Source: Bradyrhizobium iriomotense (GTDB taxonomy: Bacteria; Pseudomonadota; Alphaproteobacteria; Rhizobiales; Xanthobacteraceae). From it: a stretch of 64,000 bases of DNA. The position numbers and the translations under genes were made by a program. The stretch is taken from NCBI RefSeq assembly GCF_030160715.1, contig NZ_BSOW01000004.1, positions 186,001-250,000 on the forward strand, given 5' to 3'. Below the pieces are notes generated by a model that saw only the letters and a program-made list of their open reading frames with translations, had not been told where the DNA came from and ran no database searches. This document shows positions 55,334 to 64,000 of the stretch, piece by piece; within the stretch, counting starts at the first letter, position 1; every line of letters starts with the position of its first letter.

Positions 55334-56145
55334 AAGACGAAGCCAAGGACATCGCAATTCAACCGATCGAGGCCGCTGCGAGCCCTGACGCCGAAGCTGC
55401 TCCCAAAGCTCCTGCAAAGAAGAAGCGGGCGAGGAGCGGCAAGGCCAAGGGCGCGAATGCGGCGCTCGAGGCGCGCATCGGGCACAATTTTGCCGATCCG
55501 AACCTGCTGATCCAGGCGATCACGCACGTGTCCGCGCTCAAGTCGGGACGCAAGCGCGGCGACAGCTACCAGCGGCTTGAATTTCTGGGCGACCACGTGC
55601 TCGGGCTCGTCGTCTCCGACATGCTCTATCACGCCTTTCCGAGTGCGGATGAAGGCGAGCTGTCCAAGCGTCTCGCCGAGCTCGTGCGCAAGGAGAGCTG
55701 CGCCGACGTTGCGAAGTTGCTGGGCCTCGTCGAGGACATCAAGCTCGGCAGCGTCGGTCCCGCCGCGGACGCGCGGCTGCGCAAGTCCGTGCTCGGCGAC
55801 ATCTGCGAAGCCGTGATCGGAGCCATCTATCTCGACGGCGGGCATGCGGCCGCGGCCGAGTTCGTCAAGCGCAACTGGACCGAGCGCATGCACAAGCCCC
55901 GGCGGCCGCTGCGCGACCCCAAGACCGTGCTCCAGGAATGGGCGCAGGGGAAGGGCTTGCCGACGCCGGTCTATCGCGAGGTCGAGCGCACCGGGCCGCA
56001 TCACGATCCGCAGTTCCGCGTCGCCGTGGATCTGCCGGGGCTGGCATCGGCGGAAGGCATCGGCGGCAGCAAGCGCGCGGCGGAGAAGGTCGCGGCCTCC
56101 GTCATGATCGAACGCGAAGGCGTTGGCGGTGGCAATGACGGCTGA
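55330..56145 (+). CDS. rnc: Ribonuclease III
   Basis: A 271-residue double-stranded RNA endonuclease that processes rRNA and regulatory RNAs. About 45 extra N-terminal residues rich in alanine/lysine precede the RNase III domain with YQRLEFLGDHVLGLVVSD and the downstream SVLGDICEAVIGAIYLDGG; a C-terminal dsRNA-binding domain follows. It overlaps lepB by four bases and era by eleven. Confidence 0.97.
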   Translation: MKDEAKDIAIQPIEAAASPDAEAAPKAPAKKKRARSGKAKGANAALEARIGHNFADPNLLIQAITHVSALKSGRKRGDSYQRLEFLGDHVLGLVVSDMLYHAFPSADEGELSKRLAELVRKESCADVAKLLGLVEDIKLGSVGPAADARLRKSVLGDICEAVIGAIYLDGGHAAAAEFVKRNWTERMHKPRRPLRDPKTVLQEWAQGKGLPTPVYREVERTGPHHDPQFRVAVDLPGLASAEGIGGSKRAAEKVAASVMIEREGVGGGNDG

Positions 56146-57061
56146 AACAAGCGGCGAGGCGCCCGCCGCCACACGCTGCGGCTTCGTGGCGCTGATCGGC
56201 GCCCCCAATGTCGGCAAGTCGACCCTGGTCAATGCGCTGGTCGGCGCCAAGGTCACGATCGTCTCGCGCAAGGTGCAGACGACGCGGGCGCTGATCCGCG
56301 GCATCGTCATCGAGGACAATGCGCAAATAATTCTGGTCGATACGCCCGGCATCTTCTCGCCGAAGCGGCGGCTCGATCGGGCCATGGTGTCGACCGCCTG
56401 GAGCGGCGCGCATGACGCCGATCTGGTCTGCGTGCTGCTCGATGCCAAGGCCGGCCTGGACGAGGAGGCCGAGGCGATCCTCGCCAAGGCCGCGAGCGTC
56501 AAGCACGAGAAGATCCTGGTCATCAACAAGGTCGACCTGGTCCAGCGCGAGAAGCTGCTTGCGCTGGCGCAGGCGGCAAACGAGCGCATGGCGTTCGCGA
56601 AGACCTTCATGATCGCGGCGATCTCGGGCGACGGAGTCGACGACATCCGCACGACGCTCGCCGAGATGGTGCCGCCGGGTCCGTTCCTCTATCCCGAGGA
56701 CCAGATGTCGGATGCGCCGATGCGGCAGTTAGCTGCCGAGATCACGCGCGAAAAGATCTATCAGAAGCTGCACCAGGAATTGCCCTACCAATCCACGGTC
56801 GAAACGGACAAATGGGAGGAGCGCAAGGACAATTCGGTGCGCATCGAGCAGACGATCTTCGTCGAGCGCGAGAGCCAGCGCAAGATCGTGCTCGGCAAGA
56901 GCGGCGCCACCATCAAGTCGATCGGCGCGGAATCGCGCAAAGAGCTCATCGACATTCTCGGCGTGCCCGTGCATCTCTTCCTGTTCGTGAAGGTGCGCGA
57001 GAACTGGGGCGACGATCCCGACCGCTATCGGGAAATGGGCCTGGAATTCCCCAAAGAATGA
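56135..57061 (+). CDS. era: GTPase Era
   Basis: A 308-residue GTPase needed for 30S subunit maturation. G1 GAPNVGKST, G3 LVDTPGIF, G4 NKVDL, and the C-terminal KH domain with IVLGKSGATIKSIGAESRKE and LFVKVRENW are present. The start at 56135 lies inside rnc. Typical length. Confidence 0.98.
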   Translation: MTAETSGEAPAATRCGFVALIGAPNVGKSTLVNALVGAKVTIVSRKVQTTRALIRGIVIEDNAQIILVDTPGIFSPKRRLDRAMVSTAWSGAHDADLVCVLLDAKAGLDEEAEAILAKAASVKHEKILVINKVDLVQREKLLALAQAANERMAFAKTFMIAAISGDGVDDIRTTLAEMVPPGPFLYPEDQMSDAPMRQLAAEITREKIYQKLHQELPYQSTVETDKWEERKDNSVRIEQTIFVERESQRKIVLGKSGATIKSIGAESRKELIDILGVPVHLFLFVKVRENWGDDPDRYREMGLEFPKE

Positions 57062-57083
57062 ACAAGAAGAAGATGGGTTGGTG

Positions 57084-57464
57084 ATGAGCGTGCCCCGCAA
57101 CGTCCTGCGCTTCGAAGTGCTGCTCTACGCATCGCTGATGCTGGATGCGCTGTCGGTTGCGTTCCAGGACCGCACGCCGAACCCCGACATGACGGACCAG
57201 ATGATCACGACGGCGACGCTGATCGCCGGTGGGATGATCCTGCTGCTGGTCTATTTCGTCTGGCTGGCGGCGCAAAAGCGCAAGAACTGGCCGCGCTGGG
57301 TGCTGGGGGCGGCGCTCGTGCTGTCGGTGATCTCGCTTGCGCAGATCATCGGCGAGAAGGGCGTCGAGCTCGACAGCGGCATAGAGATCGTGTCATGCGT
57401 GCTGACGACGATCGGCTTGTATTTCTCCTTCACCGGCGACGCGCAGGGCTGGTTCAACGCGTGA
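57084..57464 (+). CDS. Small integral membrane protein
   Basis: A 126-residue protein with four predicted membrane helices: VLLYASLMLDALSVAF, TATLIAGGMILLLVYFVWLA, WVLGAALVLSVISLAQIIG and VSCVLTTIGLYFSF, linked by short charged loops. It follows era after about 20 bases and so may belong to the lepB-rnc-era operon. I do not recognise the family. Start ATG 57084 is chosen over the upstream TTG/GTG. Confidence 0.72.
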   Translation: MSVPRNVLRFEVLLYASLMLDALSVAFQDRTPNPDMTDQMITTATLIAGGMILLLVYFVWLAAQKRKNWPRWVLGAALVLSVISLAQIIGEKGVELDSGIEIVSCVLTTIGLYFSFTGDAQGWFNA

Positions 57465-57473
57465 ACCTAGTCC

Positions 57474-57553
57474 GTCATTCCGGGGCGGCTCGTAGAGCCG
57501 AACCCGTAATCTCGAGATTCCGGGTTCGATGCTTCGCATCGCCCCGGAATGAC
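57474..57553. repeat. Palindromic intergenic repeat (GTCATTCCGGGGCG type)
   Basis: GTCATTCCGGGGCGGCTCG at one end and GCATCGCCCCGGAATGAC at the other form a near-perfect inverted repeat; GGTTCGATGCTTCGCATCGC is shared, in inverse orientation, with the element at 25619. It lies between the small membrane protein gene and recO. Confidence 0.85.
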
Positions 57554-57601
57554 CAGGAGAGAGCGCTGCGCTACTGAACGGAATCCGCTAAACTCTATCC
57601 C

Positions 57602-58351
57602 ATGGAATGGACCGATGACGGCATCGTGCTGGGGGTACGGCGGCATGGCGAGACGAGCGCCATCGTCGAGCTCCTGACACGCGCGCGCGGGCGGCATCTC
57701 GGGCTCGTCCGCGGCGGCGCCAGTTCGCGGCTGCGGCCGCTGCTCCAGCCCGGCAACAGCGTGCGCGCGGTGTGGCGGGCGCGGCTGGACGAGCATCTCG
57801 GCACCTATGCGATCGAAGGCCTGCGGTTGCGGGCTGCGGGGCTGCTTGCGTCCTCGCACGGCGTCTATGGCGTGACGCATCTGGCCTCGCTGGCGCGGCT
57901 GTTGCCCGAGCGCGATCCACATGAGGAGATCTTTGCACAACTCGAGCACGCGCTCGATGACTTCGACGACATCGGCGGGGCCGCCGTGCACATCATCCAT
58001 TTCGAGCTCGCGATGCTCGCCGAGCTCGGCTTCGGCCTCGCGCTGGAGAATTGCGCGGTGACCGGCGAGACCACGGATCTGATCTACGTTTCGCCGAAAT
58101 CCGGCGGCGCGGTGTCGCGCTCCGCCGGCGAGCCATGGCGCGACCGGCTGTTGCGCCTGCCGCCATTCCTGCGTCATGGCGAAGCCGCGAGCGAGCTCAC
58201 GGACCAGGACCTCCAGGATGGCTTTCGGCTCACCGGCCTGTTCCTGCTCCGCCACGTGCTGGAGCCGCGCGGGCAGGGCCATTCGGACGCAAGAAGCGGC
58301 TTCCTCAATGCGTTGACGCGGCAGCAGGCGAGGGCAATCGCCTCACCATGA
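57602..58351 (+). CDS. recO: DNA repair protein RecO
   Basis: A 249-residue recombination mediator that helps load RecA in the RecF pathway. An OB-fold N-terminus ([20 protein letters not shown], then [18 protein letters not shown]) and a helical C-terminal part with a cysteine-poor zinc region are visible. The start ATG at 57602 matches the family. It follows the repeat, so it may have its own promoter. Confidence 0.95.
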   Translation: MEWTDDGIVLGVRRHGETSAIVELLTRARGRHLGLVRGGASSRLRPLLQPGNSVRAVWRARLDEHLGTYAIEGLRLRAAGLLASSHGVYGVTHLASLARLLPERDPHEEIFAQLEHALDDFDDIGGAAVHIIHFELAMLAELGFGLALENCAVTGETTDLIYVSPKSGGAVSRSAGEPWRDRLLRLPPFLRHGEAASELTDQDLQDGFRLTGLFLLRHVLEPRGQGHSDARSGFLNALTRQQARAIASP

Positions 58352-58432
58352 GCGCATTGCGGCTCTGCATTGCCGCGCGGAACCAAATCAGATTAACTGG
58401 GTTGGCCGGGTTGGTTCCACCGGGGACGTCAG

Positions 58433-58708
58433 ATGATCAAAGGTTTCGTGGTATCCGCCGCGCTGCTCGCGCTGGCGCCGGACGCAATGGCCGCTGAGCC
58501 GCAGCCAGGCCTGTTTCGCCGTGCTTCCTGCACGGTCGTGCGGTACTATGTTGCGAAATATTCGGCGGCCGCGGCAGAGACATGGGCCAGGTCCCACGGT
58601 GCGACCGATGCGGAAATCGAGACTGCGCGCCGCTGTCTGGCCAATGCGCCGACGCAGGCGAAGACCCCGCAAACCGCCCCCGTGACCGCGGGCTGGGCGG
58701 GGCAGTAG
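58433..58708 (+). CDS. Small secreted protein, function unknown
   Basis: A 91-residue protein with a signal peptide (MIKGFVVSAALLALAPDAMA, likely cleaved at residue 20-21). The mature part has two cysteines (SCTVVRYYVAKYSAAAAETW and RRCLANAP) that could form a disulfide. The segment RYYVAKYSAAAAETWARSHG and GATDAEIETARRCL is typical of many short Bradyrhizobium exported proteins. Function unknown. Confidence 0.75.
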   Translation: MIKGFVVSAALLALAPDAMAAEPQPGLFRRASCTVVRYYVAKYSAAAAETWARSHGATDAEIETARRCLANAPTQAKTPQTAPVTAGWAGQ

Positions 58709-58915
58709 CAGTCGCCGCGGTGACGACGTAAAGGCCATCCAGCCCGAACCCTGAATCAGTCAGCCGCGATTTGCTGGCGCCAAGCGGCGCGCAGCGGGCG
58801 GGAGCCGGTCCGAATCGGCCCGTAAATCCTTTTTTCTGTGAGGAGGTTAGCCCGCCGAATCGCGCATCTTGATTCGCGGCTTGCCCGATTCAGCGTCTCG
58901 GTTTAACGCCTCCCC

Positions 58916-61174
58916 ATGGGAAAACGACAGGTACCGCCGGAAGAGCCGGCTGAAATCCACGAGGTGCCGCTGCGCGATGCGCTCGAAGAGCGCTATCTCG
59001 CCTACGCGCTCTCCACCATCATGCACCGTGCGCTGCCGGATGCGCGCGACGGTCTGAAGCCGGTGCACCGGCGCATCCTCTATGGCATGCGCTTGCTCCG
59101 GCTCGACCCCGGCACGGCCTTCAAGAAATCGGCCAAGATCGTCGGCGACGTGATGGGCTCGTTCCATCCGCATGGCGACCAGGCGATCTATGACGCCATG
59201 GTGCGTCTCGCGCAGGATTTCTCCTCGCGCTATCCGCTGGTCGACGGCCAGGGCAATTTCGGCAATATCGACGGCGATAACCCCGCCGCCTACCGCTACA
59301 CCGAAGCGCGCATGACCGACGTCGCGCGGCTTCTGCTCGACGGCATCGACGAGGACGGCGTCGAATTCCGCGCCAATTATGACGGCCAGTCCAAGGAGCC
59401 GGTTGTTCTGCCCGGCGGCTTCCCGAACCTGCTTGCCAACGGCGCGCAAGGCATCGCGGTCGGCATGGCGACCTCGATCCCGCCGCACAATGCGGCCGAG
59501 CTTTGCGATGCGGCCCTGCATCTGATCGAGAAGCCCGACGCGAAATCCAAGTCGCTCCTGAAATGGGTGAAGGGCCCGGACTTCCCGACCGGCGGCATCA
59601 TCGTCGATTCCAAGCAGGCGATCGCTGAAGCCTACACCACCGGACGCGGCTCCTTCCGTGTCCGCGCCAGGTGGCAGCAGGAGGAGGGCGCACGCGGCAC
59701 CTGGGTCGTCGTCGTCACCGAGATCCCCTTCCTGGTGCAGAAGTCGCGCCTGATCGAGAAGATCGCCGAGCTTCAGGACCAGAAGAAGCTGCCGCTGGTC
59801 GGCGACATCAGGGACGAGTCGGCCGAAGACGTCCGCATCGTGATCGAGCCGAAGTCGAAGAACGTCGATCCCGCGCTGATGATGGAATCGCTGTTCCGGC
59901 TGACCGAGCTCGAAAACAAGATTCCGCTGAACCTCAACGTGCTGATCAAGGGCCGCATCCCGAAGGTGGTGGGGCTCGCGGAGTGCTTGCGCGAATGGCT
60001 CGACCATCTGCGCGACGTCCTGATCCGCCGCCACAATTACCGCAAGGCGCAGATCGAGCACCGGCTGGAGGTCCTCGGCGGCTTCCTGATCGCCTATCTG
60101 AACATCGACAAGGTGATCAAGATCATCCGCACCGAGGATGAGCCGAAGCCCGCCTTGATGAAGGAGTTCAAGCTCACCGAGGTGCAGGCGGAAGCCATCC
60201 TCAACATGCGCCTGCGCAGCTTGCGCAAGCTCGAGGAAATGGAGATCCGCACCGAGGACAAGAACCTCCGCGCCGAGCTCAAGGGCATCAACGCGGTGCT
60301 CGCCTCCGAAGCCGAGCAGTGGAAGAAGGTCGGCGAGCAGGTCGGCAAGGTCCGCGACATGTTCGGACCCAAGACCCCGCTCGGCAAGCGCCGCACCACC
60401 TTTGCGGACGCGCCCGAGCACGACCTCGCCGCGATCGAGGAAGCCTTCGTCGAGCGCGAGCCGGTCACGGTCGTCGTCTCCGACAAGGGCTGGATCCGCA
60501 CCATGAAGGGCCATGTCGAGGATTTGTCGGGGCTTGCTTTCAAGCAGGACGACAAGCTCGGCTTTGCCTTCTTCGCCGAGACGACCTCAAAACTCCTGCT
60601 GTTCGCCACCAACGGCAAGTTCTATTCGCTGGATGTTGCAAAACTGCCGGGCGGCCGCGGTCACGGCGAGCCGATCCGCCTGTTCATCGACCTCGAGCAG
60701 GAGGCCGCACCCGTCGCGCTGTTCGTCAACAAGGGCGGTCGCAAATTCCTGGTCGCCAGCCACGAAGGCCAGGCCTTCGTCGTCAACGAGGACGATTGCG
60801 TCGGCACCACCAAGAAGGGCAAGCAGGTCCTCAACGTCGAGATGCCGAACGAGGCGCGCGCGATCACGGAAGTGCTCGGCGACACCGTCGCGGTCATCGG
60901 CGAGAACCGCAAGATGCTGATCTTCCCGCTCGACCAGGTGCCGGAGATGGCCCGCGGCCGCGGCGTGCGACTTCAGAAATACAAGGACGGCGGCCTGTCC
61001 GACGTCGCGGTGTTCGACGCCAAGGCGGGCCTGACCTGGAAGGACTCCGCCGGCCGCGAGTTCAGCGCGACCATGAAGGAGCTCGCCGAGTGGCAGGGCA
61101 CCCGCGCCGACGCCGGCCGCCTGCCGCCGAAGGGTTTTCCGAAGTCGAACAAGTTCGGGCGGGTGATCGGGTAA
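58916..61174 (+). CDS. parC: DNA topoisomerase IV subunit A
   Basis: A 752-residue type IIA topoisomerase subunit that decatenates chromosomes. [35 protein letters not shown], the [17 protein letters not shown] motif and the active-site tyrosine in [13 protein letters not shown] are present, followed by the coiled-coil gate and a C-terminal beta-propeller. It is ParC rather than GyrA by length and by lacking the GyrA box. A long 5' gap of about 200 bases precedes it. Confidence 0.97.
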   Translation: MGKRQVPPEEPAEIHEVPLRDALEERYLAYALSTIMHRALPDARDGLKPVHRRILYGMRLLRLDPGTAFKKSAKIVGDVMGSFHPHGDQAIYDAMVRLAQDFSSRYPLVDGQGNFGNIDGDNPAAYRYTEARMTDVARLLLDGIDEDGVEFRANYDGQSKEPVVLPGGFPNLLANGAQGIAVGMATSIPPHNAAELCDAALHLIEKPDAKSKSLLKWVKGPDFPTGGIIVDSKQAIAEAYTTGRGSFRVRARWQQEEGARGTWVVVVTEIPFLVQKSRLIEKIAELQDQKKLPLVGDIRDESAEDVRIVIEPKSKNVDPALMMESLFRLTELENKIPLNLNVLIKGRIPKVVGLAECLREWLDHLRDVLIRRHNYRKAQIEHRLEVLGGFLIAYLNIDKVIKIIRTEDEPKPALMKEFKLTEVQAEAILNMRLRSLRKLEEMEIRTEDKNLRAELKGINAVLASEAEQWKKVGEQVGKVRDMFGPKTPLGKRRTTFADAPEHDLAAIEEAFVEREPVTVVVSDKGWIRTMKGHVEDLSGLAFKQDDKLGFAFFAETTSKLLLFATNGKFYSLDVAKLPGGRGHGEPIRLFIDLEQEAAPVALFVNKGGRKFLVASHEGQAFVVNEDDCVGTTKKGKQVLNVEMPNEARAITEVLGDTVAVIGENRKMLIFPLDQVPEMARGRGVRLQKYKDGGLSDVAVFDAKAGLTWKDSAGREFSATMKELAEWQGTRADAGRLPPKGFPKSNKFGRVIG

Positions 61175-61198
61175 GGGGCGCGCGAACGTCTCCACGGC

Positions 61199-61276
61199 GT
61201 CATTGCGAGCGCAGCGAAGCAATCCAGGGTCTTTCCGCGGAGGGATTCTGGATTGCTTCGCTGCGCTCGCAATGAC
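61199..61276. repeat. Palindromic intergenic repeat (GTCATTGCGAGCG type)
   Basis: GTCATTGCGAGCGCAGCGAA and TTCGCTGCGCTCGCAATGAC are perfect inverted ends of 20 bases, with ATCCAG/CTGGAT inner arms. It is a variant of the family found at 195, 7974, 25619 and 57474, and could also serve as a bidirectional hairpin terminator between parC and the convergent gene. Confidence 0.88.
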
Positions 61277-61371
61277 GGAGGGACGGCGGCAGCGCTGTCC
61301 CACATCTTGTTTCGGAACAGTGACGCTGTTTCTCGGGTCACGACCGTCGGCTACGATCGACGTAGACGCCA

Positions 61372-62181
61372 CTAACCGCCGGCGAACACCTTCCATCCGC
61401 TGAGCTGCGACTGTCGCAGGCTCTTCGTCTCGTCATCGAGTTCGGACGAGCGCTTGGCCGCCGCCGTCATGGCCGTCGCCGCGCGATTATAGGCGTCAGC
61501 CGTGGATTGAAATGGAAACACGAACTGGCCGTTCGCGACCGTGTAGATTCCGAACTCGCGGGCCAGAAGTGCCACGCATTTTGCGTAGGCGCTGTAGTAG
61601 TCCGCCCGCGAGGCGAGCGCCTTGGAGGTGAGGGCGGTCCATGCCGCGTGCTGCTCGTCGATCATCGCCATGAAGCCGGCGAGCCGGTCATCCCCGACGC
61701 CTAGGGATCGGGCGTCGTTCTCCACCTGGTCACGCGTGGTCTTGATCAGCGCGGCGTAACGGGACGCCAGGCCCGTTGCATTGCTTTCCGCGGTCTTGAG
61801 ATCGCGGCGCAGTACGTCGAGGTCACTGCGGCTGGACGCGCCGAGATCGCCGAGATTCGGCAGCGGTTTCGGCTCGACCTCGCTGAGCAGCTTTCGGGTG
61901 GCGGCATCGATGTCCATCGCGTCCCTGTTTGCGAGCGCGAGCAGCTTGAGCTGCTTGTTGGAAGGGTGCAGCTTGATGACCTGATCGAGCTGGTCGGGAT
62001 CGCTCACGTCGCGCAACGCGGTGCGGGTCTCCTCGGCGGCAACGACGCCCTGAAGCTTCGACAGATCGCCGGCGTAATACATCGCGCCGAAGCACACGGT
62101 CAGAAGGAGGGACAAGATCACGAGAACGACGACCGGTCGTCGTCGACGCTGCCTGGCTTTCTGATCCGAAATCGATTCCAC
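61372..62181 (-). CDS. Membrane-anchored coiled-coil protein, function unknown
   Basis: A 269-residue protein with a basic N-terminus (QKARQRRRRP), one membrane helix (VVVLVILSLLLTVCFGAMYYAG, about residues 17-38) and a long helical periplasmic part with several heptad-like stretches (DLDVLRRDLKTAESNATGLA; LDDETKSLRQSQ). No domain is recognised. It may be a chemoreceptor-like or structural anchor, but that is a guess. It is convergent with parC and divergent from the next gene. Confidence 0.72.
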   Translation of the reverse strand: MESISDQKARQRRRRPVVVLVILSLLLTVCFGAMYYAGDLSKLQGVVAAEETRTALRDVSDPDQLDQVIKLHPSNKQLKLLALANRDAMDIDAATRKLLSEVEPKPLPNLGDLGASSRSDLDVLRRDLKTAESNATGLASRYAALIKTTRDQVENDARSLGVGDDRLAGFMAMIDEQHAAWTALTSKALASRADYYSAYAKCVALLAREFGIYTVANGQFVFPFQSTADAYNRAATAMTAAAKRSSELDDETKSLRQSQLSGWKVFAGG

Positions 62182-62425
62182 GGCGCCGATTCCCCCAACG
62201 AACCCATTCTACCGCTTTTCACCGCGGCGGAGGAGTCCGGGGCGAGAGGCCGGCAGAGCGCATCAGCGGAACTTGCATTGTCGAATGGTTGGCTTGCGAT
62301 GCCCGGTGGAGGTCGGTGGAAGCTGAGTGCACCCAACCAAAGCCCAATGGTGCCGGTGACACGTCGAGGCCGATACTGCGTTGCCGGAAAGCCCTTGCCC
62401 GGCACAGGAAAGAGGGGGTGTTCGG

Positions 62426-62854
62426 ATGATGCCAGACAACGTCGCCCTGTTCGCTGCGATCATCCTGCTGCTTCCGATGTTTTATCTGCTGCTGGCCGCG
62501 CCGGCCTTTCTGCTGGTGAAGCTGGACGTCCGCCCCGTCGCCTTGCTGCTCCGCGCCATGTTCAACGGCTATTTCCTGACATTGGCCGTTGCCGGTGCCG
62601 TGGGGACAATTGCCGTTGCCGTGGAGGGCCGCGCGGTCCTGGCCATGGGCATCGGCCTGATCACGGCGTTCGCGGTCTCTTCGCGCCGCTGGTTCCTTCG
62701 GCGGATGGACGCGCAGATCAGTGACCAGGATCCCGGCGACGCCGATTCCGCGCGCCGGCTCCGGCGGCTGCATTGGGGTGGCATGCTGGGCAATGCGATC
62801 CAGCTTGCCGTCGTCGTGGCCTGCATTCCCTATATCGCCATCGCGCCGACGTGA
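62426..62854 (+). CDS. Conserved membrane protein, function unknown
   Basis: A 142-residue protein with four predicted helices (LFAAIILLLPMFYLLLAAPA, a short second pair, and LGNAIQLAVVVACIPYIAIA at the end). AGAGGGGGTG lies upstream of two adjacent ATG codons at 62426. It shows the pattern of DUF4149-like small membrane proteins only vaguely. Convergent with the chromate transporter gene. Confidence 0.7.
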   Translation: MMPDNVALFAAIILLLPMFYLLLAAPAFLLVKLDVRPVALLLRAMFNGYFLTLAVAGAVGTIAVAVEGRAVLAMGIGLITAFAVSSRRWFLRRMDAQISDQDPGDADSARRLRRLHWGGMLGNAIQLAVVVACIPYIAIAPT

Positions 62855-62886
62855 TCGTTGGCCAAAGGGCTCGCGAGGCGTGATGT

Positions 62887-64000
62887 TTAGATCATCCCCA
62901 CCATCCGCAGCGCCACGCCCGCCGCGCATGATCCCGCGAGCACCGTCAGCATCCCGAGCTTGAAGCGGAAGATCGCGGTTGCGGCCGCGATCGAGAGCAC
63001 GAGCGCGGCGAGATCGACACTTGAGAGCACTGGCATGTCGAAGGACAGCGGAAATGCGTGCACCGGAACGGTCTCGCGGAACAGCGTGTGCAGCGCGAAC
63101 CAGATCGAGAGGTTGAGGATCACGCCGACAACGGCCGCGGTGATCGCGCTGAGCGCGCCGGCGAGGCCCTTGTTGCCGCGCAGAAGCTCGACATAGGGGG
63201 CACCCAGGAAGATCCAGAGGAAGCAGGGCGTGAAGGTCACCCAGGTCGCGAGCAGGCCGCCGAGTGTGCCGGCGAGCATTGGCGACATCCCGCCCGGATC
63301 ACGAAAGGCGGCCATGAAGCCCACGAATTGCAGCACCATGATGAGGGGGCCGGGCGTGGTCTCGGCCATGCCGAGGCCGTCCAGCATCTCGCGCGCGCTG
63401 AGCCAGTGGTAATGTTCCACCGCCTGCTGGGCGACATAGGCGAGCACCGCATAGGCGCCGCCGAAGGTGACCAGCGCCATCTTGGAGAAGAACAGCGCGA
63501 TCTGGCTGAACACGTTGACTTCTCCGAAGGCCGTGAGCAGAGCGATCACAGGGACGAGCCAGAGCGCGAGCCACAGTGTGCCGACGCGGATCGCGCGCGC
63601 GGCGTTGGGGCGAACATGATCGGGCACGGCTTCGCCGAGCATGCTATCGATCGCGGCATTGCTGTTGCCGCCGCCATGTCCGCCGCCGGCGAATTCCGGA
63701 CGGCCGCTTCTTGCGCCGACATATCCGATCACGCCGGCGGCGATGATGATGATCGGGAAGGGGACGGCGAAGAAAAAGATCGCGACGAAGGCTGCGGCCG
63801 CAATCGCGATCATGATGCGGTTCTTCAGCGCGCGCTTGCCGACGCGCACCACGGCCTCGACGACGATGGCGAGCACGGCGGCCTTCAGGCCGAAGAACAG
63901 CGCCTCGACAAAGCTGACATTGCCGAAGGCCGCATAGATGTAGCTCAGGCCCATGATGGCGATGATGCCGGGCAGGATGAACAGCCCGCCCGCCATCAGC
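62887..64000 (-). CDS. chrA: Chromate transporter (ChrA), N-terminus beyond the window
   Basis: The C-terminal about 370 residues of a two-domain CHR membrane protein. FGGAYAVLAYVAQQAVEHYH, WLSAREMLDGLGMAETTPGP and LIMVLQFVGFMAAFRDPGG mark the second CHR domain; the first part in the window ends the first domain. The family exports chromate or transports sulfate-like anions; the physiological substrate is not certain. The gene runs off the right edge; the methionine at 63996 is internal. Confidence 0.92.
   Translation of the reverse strand, partial: LMAGGLFILPGIIAIMGLSYIYAAFGNVSFVEALFFGLKAAVLAIVVEAVVRVGKRALKNRIMIAIAAAAFVAIFFFAVPFPIIIIAAGVIGYVGARSGRPEFAGGGHGGGNSNAAIDSMLGEAVPDHVRPNAARAIRVGTLWLALWLVPVIALLTAFGEVNVFSQIALFFSKMALVTFGGAYAVLAYVAQQAVEHYHWLSAREMLDGLGMAETTPGPLIMVLQFVGFMAAFRDPGGMSPMLAGTLGGLLATWVTFTPCFLWIFLGAPYVELLRGNKGLAGALSAITAAVVGVILNLSIWFALHTLFRETVPVHAFPLSFDMPVLSSVDLAALVLSIAAATAIFRFKLGMLTVLAGSCAAGVALRMVGMI

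Overview
The window is a 64 kb piece of a GC-rich alphaproteobacterial chromosome. It is most likely Bradyrhizobium or a close relative. The grounds are the housekeeping gene order (pyrB-pyrC-plsY, topA-rnr, gatCAB, rpoZ-rsh-pdxJ-acpS-lepB-rnc-era-recO-parC), a Porin_2-type outer membrane porin, a DUF3551 secreted protein, and dispersed palindromic intergenic repeats. No complete insertion sequence, prophage or CRISPR array was seen. The only RNA gene found is one tRNA-Ser(GCT).

Layout. 0-2.3 kb: a TetR regulator divergent from an MFS transporter with two palindromic operators between them. 2.3-5.6 kb: ammonium transporter amtB behind a sigma-54-type promoter, then an overlapping pair of unknown genes (a small GHxH protein and a DUF6745-like protein). 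5.6-15.1 kb: a mostly minus-strand block with rpmG, an LLM flavin oxidoreductase, Nudix, DUF983, rnr and topA. 15.2-18.7 kb: two HxlR-regulated redox cassettes (SDR and azoreductase) placed between topA and dprA, which are usually close together. 18.7-25.6 kb: dprA with an apparent 1-nt frameshift, an amidase, a patatin, plsY, a pyrC copy lacking the usual HxH metal motif, and pyrB. 25.7-29.1 kb: a VanX-like dipeptidase, two tandem CPBP proteins, a relic of a permease, and ruvX. 29.1-32.2 kb: LysR divergent from two nitronate-monooxygenase-like flavoproteins. 32.3-36.1 kb: gatCAB interleaved with two small unknown genes.

36.1-43.3 kb is the most accessory-looking part. It has long non-coding stretches, a 30-residue lysine-rich histone-like peptide, a Sel1-like protein, a TPR/O-GlcNAc-transferase-like protein, the tRNA, a porin, a relic of a second OGT-like gene, and a DUF3551 protein. 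43.3-49.8 kb: a soluble lytic transglycosylase, dapA, mscL, smpB, a peroxiredoxin, a family 5-like uracil-DNA glycosylase and a NYN protein. 50-61.2 kb: the conserved rpoZ to parC block. 61.3-64 kb: two membrane proteins and a chromate transporter cut off by the window edge.

How the genes work together. The window combines core information processing (transcription omega subunit, stringent response, ribosome rescue, tRNA-dependent amidation, RNase III/Era/RNase R, topoisomerases I and IV, repair by RecO/RuvX/UDG), pyrimidine, lysine, PLP and phospholipid synthesis, and several small regulator-plus-effector pairs inserted between them. The best candidates for undescribed biology are the GHxH/DUF6745 pair, the small genes embedded in the gat operon, and the mini-histone with its long leader. 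All calls come from reading the sequence; no database search was run.
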